Below are positions 1 through 5,708 of a DNA stretch of 7,150 nucleotides, piece after piece. A program made the translations under genes and the position numbers. The DNA is taken from positions 1 through 7,150 of the forward strand of contig CALPPA020000081.1 of NCBI GenBank assembly GCA_943325355.2, read 5' to 3'. This DNA is from Klebsiella pneumoniae (GTDB lineage Bacteria; Bacteroidota; Bacteroidia; Flavobacteriales; Flavobacteriaceae). A model generated the notes under the pieces. That model was not told the origin of the DNA, made no database searches, and saw only the letters and a program-made list of their open reading frames with translations. Within the stretch, counting starts at the first letter, position 1. Each line of letters begins with the position of its first letter.

Positions 1-48
1 CCAAATCAAATGCATCAGCAAAACAAACTAATAATGAAAACCTATAAA

Positions 49-85
49 ACTAAAAACAGCATCAAAAACGTTTTTGATGCTGTTT
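49..85 (-). terminator. Rho-independent terminator after obg
   Basis: Positions 54-85 are a perfect 32-bp palindrome (arms AAACAGCATCAAAAA and TTTTTGATGCTGTTT around a central CG). As RNA it folds into about 14 base pairs with a 4-nt loop. On the minus strand the stem runs straight into a T-rich tail (TTTTTAGTTTTAT, down to about position 44), the expected layout for an intrinsic terminator of the leftward hpt-adk-CNNM-obg unit, 60 bp past the obg stop. On the plus strand it is followed by a weaker T-rich stretch, so it may also stop transcription arriving from the left. Positions 1-48 hold no gene I can support. Confidence 0.8.
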
Positions 86-145
86 AATTTATCTATTTTT
101 GTCTAATAATCTGTATCGATTATTTAGGACTAGTCAATCGATTAT

Positions 146-1147
146 TTAATCATTCAACATTTTCCAAAGTTTGTCTTTCAACTCTGATAGACCTTGTTGG
201 GCAACAGAGGAAATAAACATATAAGGAATAGCCGCAAACTCTTTGTCTAATTGAATTTTCAATTCAGCTTTAAGTTCATCATCGAGCATATCACATTTTG
301 ATATTACTAAAAGACGTTCTTTGTCTAGCATTTCAGGATTATATTTTGTCAATTCGTTGACTAAAATATCATATTCTGCCTTGATGTCTGGAGTGTCAAC
401 GGGAACCAAAAACAACAAAGTAGAATTTCTTTCAATATGACGCAAGAAATAATGACCTAACCCTTTTCCTTCAGCTGCACCTTCGATAATTCCGGGTATA
501 TCGGCGATTACAAAAGACTGAAAATCTCTATAAGCTACAATTCCAAGATTTGGTTTTAAAGTCGTAAACGGATAATCGGCAATCTTTGGTTTAGCGGAAG
601 TCAAAACTGATAATAAAGTTGATTTTCCAGCATTTGGAAAACCTACTAAACCAACATCAGCCAGAACTTTAAGCTCCAAAATTACGTCCATTTCTACACC
701 TGGCAAACCCGGTTGCGAATATCTTGGTGTTTGATTTGTTGAACTTCTAAAGTGCCAGTTTCCTAGTCCGCCTTTTCCGCCACGAGAAAGAATTTGTTTC
801 TCTCCATCTTCGGTAATTTCGAATAAGGTTTCGCCTGTTTCTTTATCTTTCACAACTGTTCCTAATGGCACTTCTATGTATTTATCATCGCCATCAGCAC
901 CCGTACTTCTATCTCCACCACCATCTCCACCGTGACCGGCTTTGATGTGACGTGCAAATTTTAAGTGAAACAATGTCCAAAGCCCTTTGTTTCCAACCAA
1001 ATAAACGTGTCCACCTCGACCACCATCACCACCATCTGGACCACCCTTTTCAATAAATTTTTCTCTATGCAAATGCGTAGATCCTTTCCCTCCTTTTCCG
1101 GAAGAAACATATATTTTTACGTAATCTACAAAATTACCTTCTGTCAT
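146..1147 (-). CDS. obg: Obg/CgtA family ribosome-assembly GTPase
   Basis: Essential-type GTPase that binds the 50S subunit and acts in late ribosome assembly and in stress and (p)ppGpp responses; cytoplasmic. Of its 333 residues, about 1-160 form the glycine-rich Obg domain (many GGxGG runs at 19-45, 71-78 and 123-129). The G domain follows: G1 GFPNAGKST (169-177), switch I YPFTTL (192-197), G3 DIPG (216-219), G4 as SKCD (283-286) and G5 near SSVA (313-316). It ends at 333 with no OCT domain and no acidic tail, so it is the short form. The ATG at 1145-1147 ([14 protein letters not shown]) matches where Obg proteins begin. The frame stays open to an ATG at 1201, but those 18 extra residues are read from an intergenic hairpin and should not be annotated. 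Last gene of the leftward operon, 75 bp after the CNNM gene. The G4 serine in place of asparagine is the one departure from the textbook motif. Confidence 0.97.
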   Translation of the reverse strand: MTEGNFVDYVKIYVSSGKGGKGSTHLHREKFIEKGGPDGGDGGRGGHVYLVGNKGLWTLFHLKFARHIKAGHGGDGGGDRSTGADGDDKYIEVPLGTVVKDKETGETLFEITEDGEKQILSRGGKGGLGNWHFRSSTNQTPRYSQPGLPGVEMDVILELKVLADVGLVGFPNAGKSTLLSVLTSAKPKIADYPFTTLKPNLGIVAYRDFQSFVIADIPGIIEGAAEGKGLGHYFLRHIERNSTLLFLVPVDTPDIKAEYDILVNELTKYNPEMLDKERLLVISKCDMLDDELKAELKIQLDKEFAAIPYMFISSVAQQGLSELKDKLWKMLND

Positions 1148-1162
1148 TTTTTTTAGGTTTTT

Positions 1163-1220
1163 AGGTATTGGGTATTGGGTATTGGGTAAACTAAAACCCA
1201 AAACCCAATCCCCAAAACCT
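1163..1220. repeat. G-tract hairpin with TATTGGG tandem repeat
   Basis: The gap between the CNNM gene and obg is almost filled by one imperfect palindrome: arms 1163-1187 and 1196-1220, loop 1188-1195, pairing at 22 of 25 positions (mismatches 1167/1216, 1173/1210, 1181/1202). The left arm holds three exact head-to-tail copies of TATTGGG (1166-1186). Plus-strand G-runs (1164-1165, 1170-1172, 1177-1179, 1184-1186) are separated by regular 4-nt spacers. The minus (mRNA) strand has four runs of 2, 4, 3 and 3 G with 3-4 nt spacers, so either strand could form a two-tetrad G-quadruplex. The element begins 2 nt after the CNNM stop and ends 15 nt before the obg ATG. No T-run follows on the minus strand, so it is not a standard terminator. 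It is probably a dispersed intergenic repeat or an RNA processing or stability element (inference). Confidence 0.75.
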
Positions 1221-1222
1221 CT

Positions 1223-2494
1223 TTATTTAAGGGCTTTCACCATCACTTTATCAATCTTCACGCCATCCATATCTATGACTTCCAACTCCATTTTTTGCCA
1301 AATCAACTTCTCACCTTCTTTTGGAATATGAGAAAGTTCAGTCATTATTAATCCACTCACCGTGGTCACTTCATAATCATTAATCAATTCGTCTAATTCG
1401 AAAAATGTCAAGAAATCGTGCAACGAATAATGCCCATCAACAAGCCAAGTTCCATCTTCTCTTTCGATTAACTGAAAATCATCTTTATAAAAATCAGATG
1501 CATCTCCAACTAAAGCTTCCAGAATGTCGTTCAAGGTAATTATACCCTGAAAAACTCCGTACTCATCGGAAACAAAAGCATAATGAATACCTGATTTTTT
1601 GAATTGTTCCAATGCTTTGTAGGCAGTAGTTTGCTCCATCATAAAGGGTGCTTCGGTCATAATATCTGGCAAATTGAAATTTGCAGCATCAATGTTAGCA
1701 AAAATGCTTTTCAAATTTACAACTCCTACTATGTCATCGTGATTTTCTTCATAAACCGGATAAATAGAATGCAACTCTTTAAGCATAAATTCTTTAACCT
1801 GACTCATATTCGAATGCAATGGCAACATAACCACTGATTTTCTATGTGTCATTAAGGAATTTATTTTCCGGTCGCCAATATGAAAAACGCGCTCCACAAT
1901 GTCTTGTTCAATTTCTTGTACTTCACCCCCTTCAGTTCCTTCCTTAATGATGGCTTTGATTTCTTCTTCGGTTACTTTACCGTCGGCAGTGGGTTTTATT
2001 TGTAACACATTTAACAAAAATTCTGTCGAATGAGTCAATAACCAAATAAATGGAGCGGTAATAATCGAAATTATTTTCATTGGCAATGCAACAGCTTTGG
2101 CAATGGATTCCGGGTGATTCAAACCAATTCGTTTAGGCAATAACTCCCCTAAAACTAAGGAGAAAAAAGTCAAAATAACAACCACAATTCCCACAGCAAG
2201 TGAATGTGCAAAAGGTTTTAGCATTTCAAACCCCAAAATAAAAGTTTCAACATCCTTTGTGATTTTGTCACCACTATAAATACCGGTTAAAATTCCAATT
2301 AGCGTTATGCCTATTTGAACTGTAGATAAAAATTTATTGGGAGAGTTAGATAAATCTAGTGCGATTTGAGCGTTTTTGTTCCCTTTTTTTGCAGCAGTTT
2401 CTAATCTGTTTTTCCTAGCCGAAATCAACGCGATTTCAGACATAGAGAAAACACCATTCAGGAGGATTAAAAAAAATATAATTAAAATTTCCAT
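1223..2494 (-). CDS. CNNM/CBS/CorC-type membrane protein (hemolysin C-like)
   Basis: Inner-membrane protein of 423 residues in the CNNM (DUF21) family, which includes the bacterial CorC/CorB Mg2+ exporters and the 'hemolysin' YfjD/PaeA types. Visible layout: a DUF21 membrane domain with hydrophobic spans at about 3-23, 58-78, 97-117 and 134-156, carrying the family motif LGELLPKRIGL (115-125); an acidic linker (175-200); a CBS pair at about 205-330 (LMTHR at 214-218, VSDEYGVFQGI at 308-318); and a CorC_HlyC domain at about 340-420. No cleavable signal peptide is evident, since the first hydrophobic span is the first membrane helix. Likely role is divalent-cation (Mg2+/Co2+) efflux or homeostasis gated by nucleotide binding to the CBS pair; the substrate cannot be read from sequence. 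It starts 25 bp after adk. Flavobacterial GldE has the same architecture, but nothing here ties the gene to gliding, so no symbol is given. Confidence 0.9.
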   Translation of the reverse strand: MEILIIFFLILLNGVFSMSEIALISARKNRLETAAKKGNKNAQIALDLSNSPNKFLSTVQIGITLIGILTGIYSGDKITKDVETFILGFEMLKPFAHSLAVGIVVVILTFFSLVLGELLPKRIGLNHPESIAKAVALPMKIISIITAPFIWLLTHSTEFLLNVLQIKPTADGKVTEEEIKAIIKEGTEGGEVQEIEQDIVERVFHIGDRKINSLMTHRKSVVMLPLHSNMSQVKEFMLKELHSIYPVYEENHDDIVGVVNLKSIFANIDAANFNLPDIMTEAPFMMEQTTAYKALEQFKKSGIHYAFVSDEYGVFQGIITLNDILEALVGDASDFYKDDFQLIEREDGTWLVDGHYSLHDFLTFFELDELINDYEVTTVSGLIMTELSHIPKEGEKLIWQKMELEVIDMDGVKIDKVMVKALK

Positions 2495-2519
2495 ATTTGA
2501 TTAGAAAACGCGTGCTCCT

Positions 2520-3092
2520 CTATAAACTTTTGATTACATTGCTTAAACGCTCAGTAATATCAGCTATAGAGCCAATTCCATTTACTGGATAAAATTTATT
2601 TTGAGCTTTATAATACTCCATTAAAGGAGCTGTTTTTTCGTTATATTCTTCGTATCGATGTCTGATTTTTTCTTCGTCCTGATCGTCTATTCTTCCGCTA
2701 GTTTTGCCTCTTTCGAGTATGCGATGAATTAGAATTTCGTCATCAGCTTCGAGTGCAATTGTGGCGACAATTTTCCAATTTTTTGAGGCTAAAAAAAGGT
2801 CTAATTCCTCTGCTTGAGCCAATGTTCTTGGAAAACCATCAAACAAAAAACCATTTGTGTCTAGATTTTTATTTACAGTATCTTCCAACATTTTAATAGT
2901 AACTTCATCGGGAACTAAATCGCCTTTGTCCATATAACTTTTGGCTAATTTTCCTAAATCAGTTTCATTTTTTATATTAAATCTAAAAATGTCTCCTGTA
3001 GAAAGATGCATCAAATTATATTTTTCTTTTAAAAATTCTGCTTGCGTACCTTTTCCCGCTCCTGGTTTCCCAAATAAAACAATATTAATCAT
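2520..3092 (-). CDS. adk: Adenylate kinase (short type)
   Basis: Catalyses ATP + AMP = 2 ADP in the cytoplasm, balancing the adenylate pool and supplying ADP for nucleotide synthesis. Of its 190 residues, the P-loop is GKPGAGKGT (8-16), the AMP-binding segment STGDIFR spans 31-37 and FDGFPRT spans 84-90. Arginines at 124 and 128 and the GRIDDQ segment (133-138) lie where the LID begins. The LID is the short form, about 25 residues less than the E. coli 214-residue enzyme and without a zinc-binding four-cysteine motif, as in many Bacteroidota. The stop is TAG. The start is the ATG at 3090-3092, 16 bp after the hpt stop, so translation is closely linked to hpt. No promoter is visible in that gap. 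Confidence 0.97.
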   Translation of the reverse strand: MINIVLFGKPGAGKGTQAEFLKEKYNLMHLSTGDIFRFNIKNETDLGKLAKSYMDKGDLVPDEVTIKMLEDTVNKNLDTNGFLFDGFPRTLAQAEELDLFLASKNWKIVATIALEADDEILIHRILERGKTSGRIDDQDEEKIRHRYEEYNEKTAPLMEYYKAQNKFYPVNGIGSIADITERLSNVIKSL

Positions 3093-3108
3093 AATCTGTG
3101 GTGCCTAA

Positions 3109-3639
3109 TTATTCGTTAAGTTGATATACCTCGGGTAAATTTCTACCCAACCCATCGTAGTCTAATCCATATCCTACAATAAATTTATTTGGAATTCTAA
3201 TTCCAACGTAGTCTATTTTAACTGCCTGTTTGTATGCTTCAGGTTTAAAAAAAAGTGTTGCAATTTTAAAATGTTTTACGTTTTGCTTTTTGAAAAGCTC
3301 TTTTAATGCCAACAAAGTATTTCCTGTATCAACAATATCTTCAATAACAACAACGGTTCTTCCCGTTAAATCCTGATCTAAACCGATTAATTGTTTTACG
3401 TCATTTGTTGAAGTCGTTCCTTCGTAAGATGCCATTTTAATAAAACTCAATTCGCAAGGTGATTTATAATGTTTCATAAAATCAGAAACGACCATAAAAG
3501 CGCCATTCAAAACACCAATGAATAATGGCGTTTCATCAGCAAAATCATCTTCTACCAAAGCAGCAATTTTTGCAATGGCAAAGTCTATTTCCTCTGCAGA
3601 AATAAACGGAACAAATTGTTTATCGTGAAGTTGTATCAT
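3109..3639 (-). CDS. hpt: Hypoxanthine phosphoribosyltransferase
   Basis: Purine salvage enzyme that joins hypoxanthine (and usually guanine) to PRPP to give IMP or GMP; cytoplasmic. Of its 176 residues, GVLNGAFM (42-49) is the first loop, SYEGTTST (71-78) lies in the flexible loop over the active site, and VVVIEDIVDTGNTL (96-109) is the PRPP-binding signature with the acidic pair E100-D101. KFIVGYGLDYDGLGRNLPEVY at 152-172 matches the family's conserved C-terminal purine-site segment. Length is normal for bacterial HPRT. The ATG at 3637-3639 is preceded by A/T-rich sequence with no Shine-Dalgarno site. First gene of the leftward unit, with a Bacteroidota-type promoter about 25 bp upstream. 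Confidence 0.95.
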   Translation of the reverse strand: MIQLHDKQFVPFISAEEIDFAIAKIAALVEDDFADETPLFIGVLNGAFMVVSDFMKHYKSPCELSFIKMASYEGTTSTNDVKQLIGLDQDLTGRTVVVIEDIVDTGNTLLALKELFKKQNVKHFKIATLFFKPEAYKQAVKIDYVGIRIPNKFIVGYGLDYDGLGRNLPEVYQLNE

Positions 3640-3662
3640 AATTTTGTTTTGAAAATAATTGG

Positions 3663-3693
3663 CAAAGGTACTGAATTCTCCACGTTTAAAAAA
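3663..3693 (-). promoter_or_regulatory. Predicted hpt operon promoter (TAnnTTTG type)
   Basis: On the minus strand, positions 3670-3663 read TACCTTTG, an exact fit to the Bacteroidota sigma-A -7 consensus TAnnTTTG. A T-rich stretch (TTTT at 3693-3690), 19 bp upstream, is a weak match to the -33 TTTG. Transcription would begin near 3658, leaving a leader of about 19 nt before the hpt ATG. The -7 match is seen directly; activity is inferred. Confidence 0.7.
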
Positions 3694-3817
3694 ACTGAAT
3701 TTTTACTATAAATAATTTTTGAATTTTTTTAAACTCTCAAAATTTAATAGGCAATTTAATTTTTGCTCCATATATAAAATTCTCCTTTTATCTAAATTTT
3801 AATAAAGTTAAATAGCA

Positions 3818-3849
3818 TTTTCCTATTCAATCATTATAAAGTATCTTTG
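3818..3849 (+). promoter_or_regulatory. Predicted purK promoter (TAnnTTTG type)
   Basis: TATCTTTG at 3842-3849 exactly fits the Bacteroidota -7 consensus TAnnTTTG. TTTT at 3818-3821, 20 bp upstream, partly fits the -33 TTTG. Transcription would begin near 3855, giving a leader of about 70 nt before the purK ATG at 3926. That leader carries the upstream ORF at 3874-3951. Confidence 0.7.
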
Positions 3850-3873
3850 TGCTCAACAACAAACAAAAACAAA

Positions 3874-3951
3874 ATGACACGAGCAAAGCGACTGCATTTG
3901 ACTTTTAAAAAAATAACTACAACAAATGAATTATTTCTCTTCCAATTTTAA
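3874..3951 (+). CDS. Possible upstream ORF overlapping purK start
   Basis: An ATG about 19 nt downstream of the predicted purK transcription start opens a 25-codon frame (begins MTRAKRLHLTFKK, basic) that ends with TAA at 3949-3951, 26 bp inside purK in another frame. The sequence before its ATG (CAAACAAAAACAAA) is the A-rich context typical of Bacteroidota starts, at least as good as the one before purK itself. If translated, its ribosomes would terminate just past the purK start and could affect purK initiation. I recognise no family, it holds no run of regulatory codons, and it may be a chance frame. Confidence 0.2.
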   Translation: MTRAKRLHLTFKKITTTNELFLFQF

Positions 3952-5083
3952 ATTGGGAATTCTCGGTGGCGGACAACTAGGCAAAATGCTATTGTTTGAT
4001 ACCCGAAAATTTGATATTCAAACCTATGTTCTTGATCCAAGTGATGAAGCACCTTGCAAAATTGCTTGCAACAAATTTTTCCAAGGAGATTTAATGGATT
4101 TTGAAACTGTGTATAATTTTGGGAAACAAGTCGATGTTTTGACTTTTGAAATAGAATTGGTCAACCTTGAAGCTTTGGAAAAACTGGAAAACGAAGGCAA
4201 AAAAGTCTATCCTTCTCCAAAAACCTTGAGGCTTATCCAGAACAAAGGGATTCAAAAGACCTTTTATATTAACAACGATATCCCAACAGCTCCTTCGAAA
4301 ACATTTAAGGATTTAAAAAAATTAGTTGTTGAAATTGTCGATTCAAAATTAGAAATGCCATTCGTGTGGAAATGTACGGAGTTTGGTTATGACGGAAATG
4401 GGGTGAAAATCATCCGAACCATTCAGGATATCGAAAATTTACCAAATGTAGAATGCATTGCTGAAGAAATGGTCGAATTCAAAAACGAATTGGCCGTAAT
4501 CGTTTGCCGAAGCCCTTCTGGCGAAATCAAAACCTATCCCGTTGTTGAAATGGAATTCCATCCTGAAGCGAACCAAGTGGAATATGTAATATGTCCAGCT
4601 AGAATTGACGATAAAGTGGCTGCAAAAGCTAGAACCATTGCGCTTGATGTTTCCGATAAATTCAATCACGTGGGGCTTTTGGCAGTCGAAATGTTTCAAA
4701 CTTTTGACGATGAAATCTTGGTTAACGAAGTCGCTCCTCGCCCACATAATTCTGGTCATTACAGCATTGAAGCCAGTTACACTTCACAGTTTGAAAATCA
4801 TTTGCGAGCGATTCTCGATTTACCTTTAGGAAATACCGATAGTAAAGTGGCAGGAATTATGGTAAATTTGGTTGGCGAAGATGGTTTTTCAGGAGAGGTA
4901 ATTTATGAAAATATACAAAAAATATTAGGTTGGGATGGTGTTACACCTCATATTTACGGAAAAAAACAAACGCGTCCTTTCCGAAAAATGGGACACGTCA
5001 CGATAGTAAATGAAGAAATCAATAAAGCAAGAAAAATTGCCGAGGATGTAAAGAATACGATAAGAGTAATTAGTGGAAATTAA
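3926..5083 (+). CDS. purK: 5-(carboxyamino)imidazole ribonucleotide synthase
   Basis: ATP-grasp enzyme of de novo purine synthesis: AIR + ATP + bicarbonate gives N5-CAIR, the substrate of PurE. Of its 385 residues, the N-terminal dinucleotide-fold loop GILGGGQLG spans 11-19. The ATP-grasp core includes an NKG segment at about 107, WKCTEFGYDGNG (148-159) with K149 in the nucleotide site, and the hallmark EVAPRPHNSGHY (268-279), which includes acidic and asparagine residues of the metal/ATP site. It is followed by TSQFENHLRAI and LPLG, as in typical PurK. Length and motif order are normal and the frame is intact. The start at 3926 gives the usual short lead before GILGGG and has an A-rich context (ACTACAACAA). 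It runs divergently from hpt, with purE 100 bp downstream on the same strand. Confidence 0.97.
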   Translation: MNYFSSNFKLGILGGGQLGKMLLFDTRKFDIQTYVLDPSDEAPCKIACNKFFQGDLMDFETVYNFGKQVDVLTFEIELVNLEALEKLENEGKKVYPSPKTLRLIQNKGIQKTFYINNDIPTAPSKTFKDLKKLVVEIVDSKLEMPFVWKCTEFGYDGNGVKIIRTIQDIENLPNVECIAEEMVEFKNELAVIVCRSPSGEIKTYPVVEMEFHPEANQVEYVICPARIDDKVAAKARTIALDVSDKFNHVGLLAVEMFQTFDDEILVNEVAPRPHNSGHYSIEASYTSQFENHLRAILDLPLGNTDSKVAGIMVNLVGEDGFSGEVIYENIQKILGWDGVTPHIYGKKQTRPFRKMGHVTIVNEEINKARKIAEDVKNTIRVISGN

Positions 5084-5086
5084 AAA

Positions 5087-5172
5087 ATTTAATGATTTAA
5101 AGATTCAAAAATTATTGCGTAAATAATGCAAGCGTAGAAATTTTTTAATCTTTAAATTTTTTAATCTTTAAA
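5087..5172. repeat. AT-rich palindrome with 16-bp duplication
   Basis: The 100-bp purK-purE gap contains a long imperfect palindrome. Positions 5095-5113 pair with 5139-5157 at 18 of 19 positions (one mismatch, 5106/5146), with weaker pairing outward to about 5087/5165. The loop is about 25 nt and is the only GC-containing part (GCGT occurs twice). The right arm is an exact tandem duplication of TTTTTTAATCTTTAAA (5141-5156 and 5157-5172), so either copy could pair with TTTAAAGATT at 5096-5105. It starts 3 nt after the purK stop and ends 11 nt before the purE ATG. The T-runs sit inside the arm and not after a GC stem, so it is a poor intrinsic terminator. It could moderate purE expression or be a dispersed repeat (inference). 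Confidence 0.65.
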
Positions 5173-5183
5173 TAAAAAAGTAA

Positions 5184-5666
5184 ATGAAAGTAGCTGTAAT
5201 AATGGGAAGCATATCCGATATGCCTGTAATGCAAGAAGCCATTGACATCTTGAATGGATTCGATATAGAAGTTGAAGTCGACATTGTTTCGGCACACAGA
5301 ACTCCAGAAAAATTATTTGATTTCAGCAAAAACGCACACAATCGTGGCATTTCGGTGATTATTGCCGGTGCTGGAGGCGCAGCTCATTTACCAGGAATGG
5401 TCGCTTCAATGTCGCCACTTCCTGTAATTGGAGTTCCTGTAAAATCCAGCAATTCTATCGATGGTTGGGATAGCGTTTTGTCTATTTTGCAAATGCCAGG
5501 AGGTGTTCCAGTAGCTACAGTGGCGTTAAATGGAGCAAAAAATGCAGGAATTCTAGCCGCTCAAATCATTGGAACTTCTGACAAATGTGTTTTGGATAAA
5601 ATAATTATGTACAAAGAAGGATTGAAAGCAGCCGTGAACAAGGCAGCCGAAGGATTAAAAAAATAA
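5184..5666 (+). CDS. purE: N5-CAIR mutase (class I PurE)
   Basis: Converts N5-CAIR made by PurK into CAIR in de novo purine synthesis; class I PurE is a cytoplasmic homo-octamer. Its 160 residues show all core motifs: MGSISD (7-12), SAHRTP (36-41, with the catalytic histidine region), AGAGGAAHLPGM (61-72) and the downstream GVPV and LQMPGGVPVATV segments. The N5-CAIR mutase type (class I), not the AIR carboxylase type, is supported by the neighbouring purK. Length is normal. The ATG at 5184 follows AAAAAAGTAA, an A-rich start context without a clear Shine-Dalgarno site. No separate promoter is seen in the gap, so it probably shares the purK transcript. Confidence 0.97.
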   Translation: MKVAVIMGSISDMPVMQEAIDILNGFDIEVEVDIVSAHRTPEKLFDFSKNAHNRGISVIIAGAGGAAHLPGMVASMSPLPVIGVPVKSSNSIDGWDSVLSILQMPGGVPVATVALNGAKNAGILAAQIIGTSDKCVLDKIIMYKEGLKAAVNKAAEGLKK

Positions 5667-5681
5667 TTAATTAATGTACAC

Positions 5682-5697
5682 ACAGGTCGCAACCTGT
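5682..5697. repeat. Short GC-rich REP-like palindrome
   Basis: ACAGGT (5682-5687) and ACCTGT (5692-5697) form a perfect 6-bp stem with a 4-nt CGCA loop, within a GC-rich patch (ACACAGGTCGCAACCTGTCCC overall, 5680-5700, split here only by the loop) in otherwise AT-rich spacer. No T-run follows on either strand, so it does not look like an intrinsic terminator. The size and GC contrast resemble REP elements mobilised by Y1-type (RAYT) transposases; that link is inference, and no such transposase is in the window. Confidence 0.5.
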
Positions 5698-5708
5698 CCC
5701 TTCAAAAT

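Larger units (their letters stand above)
3640..3925. promoter_or_regulatory. Divergent hpt/purK control region
   Basis: These 286 bp separate leftward hpt from rightward purK. The middle (about 3685-3840) is strongly AT-rich with A and T runs and no ORF I can support. Promoter cores face outwards at 3663-3693 and 3818-3849, about 170 bp apart, so purine salvage and de novo synthesis start from one shared region. I see no convincing long palindromic operator, no PurR-like box I could name and no purine-riboswitch fold. Confidence 0.6.

Noticed and set aside
900..1050. Repeated CCACC-type motifs resembling a short repeat array
   Set aside because: They encode the glycine-rich runs of the Obg domain; irregular spacing rules out CRISPR.
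965..1156. 63-codon plus-strand frame
   Set aside because: Antisense to the glycine-rich 5' end of obg, with low-complexity Thr-rich product and no family resemblance.
1148..1201. Upstream ATG at 1201 as the obg start
   Set aside because: The extra 18 residues come from the intergenic hairpin, and Obg family proteins begin at the [14 protein letters not shown] region.
1163..1220. G-tract hairpin as an intrinsic terminator of the CNNM gene
   Set aside because: No T-run follows the stem on the minus strand; the sequence beyond it is A-rich up to the obg ATG.
1604..1837. 77-codon plus-strand frame
   Set aside because: Antisense shadow of the CNNM gene's CBS region.
1223..2494. Naming the CNNM gene gldE
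   Set aside because: GldE shares the domain layout, but there is no gliding-gene context and no diagnostic feature that separates it from general CorC/YfjD-type proteins.
2515..2519. AGGAG on the minus strand upstream of the CNNM gene as a Shine-Dalgarno site
   Set aside because: It lies 21-25 nt before the ATG, too far for normal pairing, and neighbouring genes do not use such sites.
3850..3925. Purine riboswitch in the purK leader
   Set aside because: Only a weak 5-bp pairing (3850-3854 with 3881-3885) is visible, with no three-way junction or conserved riboswitch core.
4439..4829. Minus-strand frame 4439-4759 and plus-strand frame 4605-4829
   Set aside because: Both lie within the intact purK coding sequence and show no recognisable features.
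5168..5350. 60-codon minus-strand frame
   Set aside because: Antisense to the start of purE.
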